Source: Allium sativum (Eukaryota; Streptophyta; Magnoliopsida; Asparagales; Amaryllidaceae). From it: a stretch of 64,000 nucleotides of DNA. The notes beneath the pieces were generated by a model, which searched no databases, was not told where the DNA came from, and saw only the letters and a list, made by a program, of their open reading frames with translations. Both the position numbers and the translations under genes were made by a program. This document shows, one piece after another, positions 56,868 to 64,000 of the stretch (positions within the stretch are counted from its first letter, which is position 1; every line of letters begins with the position of its first letter). The stretch is taken from NCBI GenBank assembly GCA_030737875.1, contig CM060915.1:904402677-904466676 (forward strand), given 5' to 3'.

Positions 56868-59400
56868 GTTTATAAACCAATCGAATGTCATTTCTAATTC
56901 ATGTTTCATATTCTATTTCGAACATGAGTTTACAAACCCCTTTTCTTATCCAAAGTCCAATTTCGATTTAAAATTTCATTAACTAATTATTCTTCAAATT
57001 AATTAATTCTATTCAACAATTAAAAATCTGATTTTTGTTTCAAAAATCAATTCATTTACTTTGCTTGAGTACATATTTATTTAATAATTCAAATCTGGAT
57101 TTTCCTAATGGAAATTCGGATTTTTTTTTACTTAAATTCCGTTTATTTGTTTGAATAAACCGTTATTGGTTTATAATGGTTATGGCACTGTTTTTCTGAA
57201 AATTTGATTTTGACATAACCCAAAATCTATAAGATGAAATCCAGATTTTTTCTCTTCCACTAGAAAACTATTATCAAATCGGTCCTGACGATTCTTGTTT
57301 CAAAGAATTCCGACTTAAATTGAGTTATATATACTCAATTGAAGTTCGAAACGCCAATTTATGAAATGCCGTGTTGTGGCAAGTTCGTTTTAAATATATT
57401 TAATATATAAACGTTTTAAACTTCGTCTATATATAAATTCTAACTTCATTCTAATATATTTTAATATATATTAAACTAATTTTCCCAGTTCAGCTTAGTA
57501 ATTCTGATTATCCCAGATCGCCAATTATTTCATATCTCAGTTATAAATTTATTTATAATTCAGTATTCTATACTAAATTTTAATTCCTTTATAAATAAAT
57601 TATTTATAAAATTTGATATAATCGAATTTAAAATTATAAATCCTTCTGATTTATCTCATCTCAGTTTATATTCCGAATTCCAGAAATAAACCCATTGTTC
57701 CTTTTGCGAAACGATTTCCAATTCAATGTTAAATCCATATTTGAATTTAAATTCCTAAATTATCAAATGATAATTTATTTCACTAAATTTATAACACTGT
57801 TTATAAATTCAACTTCCTTGTTTCATATATTAAAACAAGTTTTCCATTTCAAATTCCATTTGAAATCCAATTCCTTTTATATTCTGAATTCCAGAATAAA
57901 AACCGTTGTTTCCTTTTCGAAATGATTTCAAATTCTATTTTTAAATCCATAATTGAATTTAAACTTACAAATAATTTCTTTATAATTAATTTTCCAATTT
58001 TATAAACATCGTTTATAAATTTACTTGTTTTATATATTCAAACAAGTTCCATTTCGAAATCTGTTTAAAAGCCAAAAGCTTATCTTGGAACATTTTATCT
58101 ATTTTAACTTATCTATATAATTATAGAATTTATTTTCATATTAAATTTTAAATTCTATTTAATACATCCTAATATTTGTACTAGAAATATTTTATTCTAA
58201 TAAATTTGATCTAATCGAATTCAAATCATAAATCCATATGTATTTATTTTTAATTCAATTTACATTCTGAACTTCAGAATAAACGTCATCTTTTATTTCT
58301 GTAAAACGATTTCACAATTCCATTTTTAAATTCACACTTGAATTTAAATATTCAAATTATCAAATGATAATTTTTCCACTGTATTTATAAACACCGTTTA
58401 TAAATTCATTTCAGTTCCCAATATTATTTAATTTATAAACAATGTTTATAAATTCTCTTCAATTTCCTGCATTGTTCAATTTATAAACATCATTTACAAA
58501 TTCAATACTTGTTTTATTTATTCAAAACAAGTTAATATCTTTGTATCCCATTCGAAATTTAAATTATATTTTAGAAAAATAGATTTCCCTTTTTAAAACA
58601 CAAAATATCCTTTTTCACGATATTTTTATAGACGAACATTTTAGCCCAGTGATATTTAAACACCCCAAAACACTCAATTATCAATCACAGGTTTCCTACC
58701 ACATCATATATGATAATACATGAAAACTAACAATAATAATATTTGAGAAATTCAGTTGGATCCCTTCAACCTGTTTCCCTACATCTACAGATGTTAGCCA
58801 ACATAAATAATACCCATCCTGCTTCGAGGCAGGATATCGCGATATAGAAGGTCACCCACTATCATAGTGTGGCGCATAGGGTCATCTGCTAATGATACAG
58901 CGGGCAAGCGTTAATGGTACTGCGGGAACTATCCAATCACCAATACGTATATAATAACCACAAACACCAATCCTAAATAACTAATATATATTTAATAGCC
59001 ACAATAATATTTCAGTGCATGCAACAACAAATGAACAAATATTTTAATGAATAAAATAATTCTAAATAAAAATATGAGTGAGATTTACTCACCGTGATTT
59101 TATTTGCCGAATATACAACGAAGCCACTTATATAGATTTCACAGTGATTTGTCCAACCGTCTGTTTTTCATTGTAAAACAATATAAATAAAATTTCAGTT
59201 ATTAAAATAGACTAATTAAATTTAATTAATTACCACGTGTAAATTAATTCCAATTTCGACATAAATCGTACAAACACGATCAGTCTATAAATTTTTTATC
59301 TCTTTACTAAATAATTTCTTTTATATAAACTAATTTACTTTAATTAATTACCAATTATATAGATCAATCTCCTTGTAAATTCGAAATTAAAAAATAAAAT
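56868..59400 (-). other. AT-rich body of element I LTR, no gene
   Basis: Repeated short phrases such as TTATAAATTCA and AATTTAAATTC, a GC-richer patch at 58780-58930 and a splice-donor-like GGTGAGTAAATC on the minus strand near 59085-59096. Frames on both strands are short and AT-driven. Confidence 0.5.
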
Positions 59401-59859
59401 AAATTTACCTTATTTCCATCTATTGCTGGGATTTTGCTCCATCCCCCGATTCGATTCACTGTTCAAAACCCTAGACGGGCACTCCCCAATTATCCAAAAG
59501 CCACTAAACGCAAACTGTCTTCTTTATAATCAGCTCCAAACAACTGGAAACTCCACTGCCTCAACCTGGAACTGCAGCAAATCCACACTCAATCTTCCAC
59601 TTGCGGTCACTACCCTCCAATACAGTACTACATGTAGCTACACCTTAACACGCAACACTCCTCCTTTTTCTAACTTGTCACTTACAGGAAAATAACCACA
59701 AGACTTAACTAAGGCGTTTAACCTCATGTACCATGACCCTGCTTTGACCATCTCCTTTGTCTCTAACCGGCTCCCAAAAAATTCCAAACAACTTCAAAAT
59801 AGCAACGCGGTATTGAATAACATCCTGTATCAAAGACCAGGTCTCAACAATATCTGACT

Positions 59860-60042
59860 TCAGCTCGCGAATGCTAGTTCCTCCCTCTCGGTCGCATTAA
59901 AACCTATCGTGATCCCTCTACAATGCATCGCGTTACCAATTGCATCGTTTCCCTCATAAGCCATGAACTCGAAATTGTCGATGATCCTTAGCCTCAAATC
60001 TGAAACACGTCGAACCCCCAAAAGAACAATCGCGAGCTCCAT
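59860..60042 (-). CDS. Small open frame downstream of the element I promoter, doubtful
   Basis: 60 codons starting MELAIVLLGVRRVSD, after a pyrimidine-rich leader and about 190 bp downstream of a TATA box. Composition is more codon-like than its surroundings (GDAIGN, TEREELAFAS-like acidic end), but I recognise no family. LTRs G and H have unrelated sequence here, so it may be captured host sequence or chance. Confidence 0.25.
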   Translation of the reverse strand: MELAIVLLGVRRVSDLRLRIIDNFEFMAYEGNDAIGNAMHCRGITIGFNATEREELAFAS

Positions 60043-60223
60043 TTTGTTGTCAGCTTCAGGGATCGAACAGAGTATTTGATTTTTATAAAGAAATTAAAAG
60101 AACAAAAGAGAGAACAGAAATCGATTTTTCCTTTTGCCTGGAAAAATTGGTTTATTCCTTTCTTTTATTTTTAAAGAGGAATAAGGGAAAAGAAATAAAA
60201 GAGAGAAGGAAGTGGGTTAATCA

Positions 60224-60233
60224 CGATTTATAA
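60224..60233 (-). promoter_or_regulatory. TATA box of element I left LTR
   Basis: The minus strand reads GTTTATAAATC, about 620 bases from the LTR start, followed by a TC-rich leader. Confidence 0.5.
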
Positions 60234-60852
60234 ACGGGGAAGGGAACATGAAGTACACGACATTAAATTTGAGTGTTTTACTTTGTAACGAAGGAAGGGG
60301 CAAAATGTACGTGATTAGAAAGGAGAAGACGGTATAGCTAGGGTAGATGTGTAGTTTATTTAGCTTAGGAATGAAGGAAAGTATTTATATTTATATTTTA
60401 GTTTGAACTGGTACGATTTTATTTAAAATACCCTGTGATTCCGAACTCCTTTCTGAACCTAACAACTGACATTTTTAGGGTTATACCACTTTTCTAGACA
60501 CATGGAACAAGTTTTTAGCCTCAATTTATCATTAGGAGAAGATATTAATTTAAATTTATATAAATTCAATTCAATTCAAAACAAAAAAATTCCTCAATAA
60601 TAAATTATTATTATCGTTTTTAATTCAAATAAAATTTTGATTAATTATCTGAATCGTTTTGACTCGGTTATAAATTTCGAATTGAATTATTTTAGAATCT
60701 CGTATTACGATAATTATATATATTCGAAATAAATCGTATTTCGATTATTAAATCGATAATTCAATATAAAATACCATTTATATTCTCAATTCAATATTTA
60801 AAACAAATATTGAATATTTAAAATTAATCGACCAAAAATCTGGATCGTTACA

Positions 60853-60864
60853 TTCTTTCCCCTT
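60853..60864 (-). promoter_or_regulatory. Polypurine tract of element I
   Basis: The minus strand reads AAGGGGAAAGAA directly before the LTR, after a GGGGACGAAATTC block. Confidence 0.85.
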
Positions 60865-61971
60865 AAAAGAATTTCGTCCCCGAAATTGCTAAGGTAGGAA
60901 AAATGTTACAAACCCGTTAATTTTCTAAAACTTATTTATGTTGAAACTCAATCCTTCACATTTAAACAAATTTAACTCCACCAAAACTTTTAGTTTTCAT
61001 TCACATTGCACACCATATATGCTCATATTCATTCAATCTGAATGATTTATAACCAAGTTATTCACATTCAATTCATATTCATTCAAATTTACTCAAACTG
61101 ATTTTGATCAATTTTTCACTTCAATTCATTTGACTTGCTTAAGTTAAATTTAAAAATCCAGAATTCAAATTCTTCGGTTTTTATTTCAAATCCTTCTAAA
61201 ATCACATAGATATATACTTCCATCTCAAATCCAAAACGTTTGAATTTTTCCAAAATTACTTGTTTCTTTCTAAATAAATTTCCATCAAAAACTTTCTAAG
61301 GTAGCAATCCATCACTTAGAACTCGAAAATGAACACTGACGATGTTGCAGTCATCATTGGAATTATTTTCCAGCTACTAAAGTGAGTTCAGTGCTTTAAT
61401 AATTTCAAATCCATCTGAAATGATTTCTATTCAAAAATCCCTTTTAAAACAATGCTACATTACTTTAATATATTTCGGAAAATATTTTCCAACTTCCCAG
61501 GATTAAATTCTGAATTATGGTTTGAATTCAATTTTAATTCATCTCAATTGTATATATCTCGTTCATATACAAATTTATTTGGTTATATGTAACCATTCCA
61601 ATTTTAAAATATATCTGATTATAATATTAATAACCAACTCATCCATATAATATAATAATTTCAGAAAATTATTCCTTTTCTATCAAAATAGAATTTTAGG
61701 TAAAATTATTTCATTTACACACTTAAAAATAATATTGTGTCAGATTTCTATGTTCAAGTGTTTAGAAATTCCTATCGACTTCGTGGCGTCCCATGATTCG
61801 ATTAGAATTCATAAACCACACAACAGACTAGCCAATACAATATAAAATAGTTTTTATATCAATTAACAAATACACACTCTCGTATATATACACTCGACTA
61901 ATTCTAGGGTACTATTGACCCTATCTCTAATGAGTGCAATCCCACTGAAGACTAGGTATTCGCTCAACCGA
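60865..61971 (-). other. Internal region of element I, no gene
   Basis: About 1.1 kb of AT-rich sequence without gag, polymerase or acidic frame. Element F, the other family-2 internal region here, at least keeps an acidic frame. Confidence 0.7.
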
Positions 61972-61984
61972 AGCCCTGATACCA
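61972..61984 (-). promoter_or_regulatory. Primer-binding site of element I
   Basis: The minus strand reads TGGTATCAGGGCT two bases inside the LTR, the initiator tRNA-Met site with one change. Confidence 0.88.
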
Positions 61985-61986
61985 AC

Positions 61987-64000
61987 TGTAATGGCCCACA
62001 AATCCGTACTATCTGAGTTGACTAGATACACCATACGTCCAACTCAAATATCACAGAAATATGAATCATTGTTGATAAAGAAGAAAAAGTTAGAAGAAGA
62101 ACAAAAATAGCAATACAGAATCTCACATCGCAATGGAACAAAATATATATAATATATATATATATATCAGCTTTTGGAGTGTAATTTTTTTTGGTATATA
62201 CATATCGTCATCAGAATACAACACTTACAACATAGAGGAAAAACAATAAATAGATAACGCTAAAGCCTCATGCTCCAAGCTCCTTTAGATAAATCTGTAA
62301 AATCCTGAACTACTTGACTACCCGTAAAAATTTGGGCACCTAAGAGTTTAGGTAAAACAAAATAAAATAAACTCTGGGACAGTAATGCGACCGGTATGAG
62401 TAAACAATTTAAAACAGTTTGAGAAAATAAAGGATATCTCATAAGACCACGCCTTATAACATGGAAAAGGTTTTTCTCTTATGAGAATCCAAAACACTTG
62501 ATCTAACTTTCAAATCCTTTTGAAAGAAAATGATAATCTTTATATCAAAACCCTTTTGATATTATAACAGTGTCTAAATCAAATAAATCGAAATCTAGTG
62601 GAACGCTTTCATCTCACGCCAATATACATAATATACAATCAAAACCGTGGGCACTTATTAGGGAATGAATTCCCAACTATGTCAAGTATGGAACCACCTA
62701 CCAATAGTGTATCTCTAGAGAGAATATACTGGATTCAACAAGAACATCTTGTAACCCGGCCACACATGGCCGACCACTCATTTCGCTTGAGTGTATCAAA
62801 TGTATATCACCAACGGTTGGGATCAACAACCGTTTTCCCGAATGGGACAACATCAAATAGAACAAAGAATGAAATGAATTTCTCTAGATAGGTGATAATA
62901 CACCCTAATTTTACCCACTTAGCCATGCTGCCTGCCCGTTTTTTGTCATTTCCCAGTTGTTGAGGCCTGAGGCGATGATCACTTACTTTTCGTTGATAGC
63001 ACAATCACTTTGAATGCCACATTATCAGAACCGTTAATCACTAATTTATTTGCACAAATATAAACCTGGATATTATGCTAAGAGAATAAATTCTCAGCCA
63101 CCATACTTATATTTGTACAACCCAACGTATGCGATCATTGGAAATACTCTGTCAAACATTCGTCCATATATGTTCGTTCTGGGGCTGAACAAAACCGAAG
63201 GCACAATTTCCATTAACCCATCTTAGGCAATTTCTACCTAGGATTAACAGAAAAAGCCCTTGCACTTTATTCTGTCTTCAATTATCTTCATATAATCTGA
63301 TTCATAACACTACTGCCAAATACCGAGCGGTTCTCGGATAATAATCCAACCGATCTTTCCATATTAACAACGATGGTCAAAAACATCGACGGTCGGTTAT
63401 TTAACTATCGAATAAAAACAAAACATCTATCCAAAGCATCAAACAATCATTGTGCCCCTTAATTAATATTTCATTAATTAAATCACTTCTCCGTTTCGTT
63501 ATCAATATTTGTTAACTAAATATTTTCAATAATCATCTTGGCCTCTTACACTATTCGGAAAACATTTCCATATATCGCCATCATTTATTTTCTATACTTA
63601 GAAAATATATTTTATTTATAATTGGAAAACATTTCAATTACTCGTCTATTTCATGCCCGTTCATTTCTACAATTAGGAAATATTTATTATTATATTTCCA
63701 AAATTACACTTACTTGGGTTAAAACGAATGTTGTATAAAATACTGTTACAACAACCCAAAATATTTCGTTCAACTAAATTTCTTTAAACATTTATCTCCA
63801 AGACTGAATCCTCCTATTTATCGGTTAATAACTAAATCAATCAAGTTGGGGTATAATTACCTCTTAAACCTTGACCGAAAACATTGTTAACTTCAAAACA
63901 GACAAGAACCATTTCCTTGAATACTCAACGCCATAAAAACAAATTATTCATTTTTAAACCCGTATATGTTTCTCTTTCTAATTTTACCAGATTTAATTAT
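61987..64000 (-). repeat. Element I right (5') LTR, cut by the window edge
   Basis: Starts TGTAATGGCCCAC on the plus strand and runs parallel to 53222-55240, including the conserved block (62300-62476) and the hairpin GAGAATTTATTCTC (near 63085). Short open frames match shadows in the left LTR. Confidence 0.88.

Larger units (their letters stand above)
53222..60852 (-). repeat. Element I left (3') LTR, containing a LINE
   Basis: 7631 bp including a LINE of 1147 bp and its 26-bp duplication, so about 6.46 kb originally. In the sense direction it starts TGTAACGATCCAGATTTTTGG, like LTR H, and ends GTGGGCCATTACA. GGCGGAGGATTTATTCTC (near 54300-54320, minus) and the conserved 3' block (53531-53712, minus) match LTRs G and H. 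Long AT-rich stretches 57000-58700 carry no gene. Confidence 0.85.
53222..64000 (-). mobile_element. Family-2 element I with giant LTRs and a gene-less internal region
   Basis: On the minus strand: 3' LTR 53222-60852, polypurine tract 60853-60864, internal region to 61986, primer site 61972-61984, then the 5' LTR from 61987 out of the window. The two LTR starts align closely (53222-55240 with 61987-64000). The internal region of 1.13 kb has no frame of 60 codons, so the element is non-autonomous, of the LARD kind. CCTTA (53217-53221) should be its target duplication. It inserted just after the last exon of the proposed host gene. Confidence 0.85.

Overview
The window is repeat-dominated DNA from a flowering plant, probably a eudicot. 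The sequence is AT-rich, retrotransposon insertions are nested inside one another, and primer-binding sites match plant initiator tRNA-Met. There is a chromodomain gypsy polymerase, a Sirevirus-type copia fragment, a plant LINE 3' end and CACTA-type transposon ends. I cannot name the species. I see only one plausible host gene (40078-53119), and retroelements break it.

Layout. 1-6187: two long terminal repeats (LTRs) of a Tekay-type gypsy family ('family 1'); solo LTR B (2024-5149, target-site duplication CTTAA) sits inside LTR A. 6188-7518: no recognisable gene, probably the 3' part of a Tat-type gypsy whose 3' LTR starts at 7519. That LTR is split by complete element C (8191-17446, duplication GTTTG), a family-1 derivative with gag and no polymerase. 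17480-c.20475: a non-autonomous element of a second family ('family 2', very long LTRs) carrying an acidic reading frame; its 3' LTR is cut off and joined to a Sirevirus fragment (c.20476-26515) with gag, no polymerase, an envelope-like frame, a further small frame and a 3' LTR. 27024-33281 and 34407-38867: two giant solo LTRs of family 2 with perfect duplications TAAAT and TAAAG. 39017-39640: CACTA-like subterminal repeats. 40078-53119: host gene, interrupted by family-1 element D (40287-51167, duplication AGTTT), which keeps decayed gag, protease, reverse transcriptase, RNase H, integrase and chromodomain. 53222-64000: a family-2 element on the minus strand with an LTR of about 7.6 kb (containing a 5'-truncated LINE), a 1.1-kb internal region without genes, and the start of its second LTR at the window edge.

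The most unusual signals are non-coding. (1) Every family-1 LTR carries two copies of a 72-73-nt stem-loop module whose closing arms change together in six different ways. (2) In the Sirevirus fragment the 3' LTR and the two extra reading frames are each preceded by a pair of TATGTCGACATA-like palindromes exactly 22 bp apart, with a TATA-like box about 83-88 bp downstream. (3) Family-1 promoters carry GTCGAC palindromes on a 12-bp and 18-20-bp spacing grid. (4) Family-2 LTRs share short compensating hairpins within otherwise diverged sequence. (5) In both families TATA boxes lie near the LTR 5' end and AATAAA-like signals near the 3' end, so most of the LTR may be transcribed.

All calls come from reading the sequence; no database search was run. 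Duplications, primer sites and polypurine tracts were read base by base. Lineage names rest on family knowledge and are less certain.
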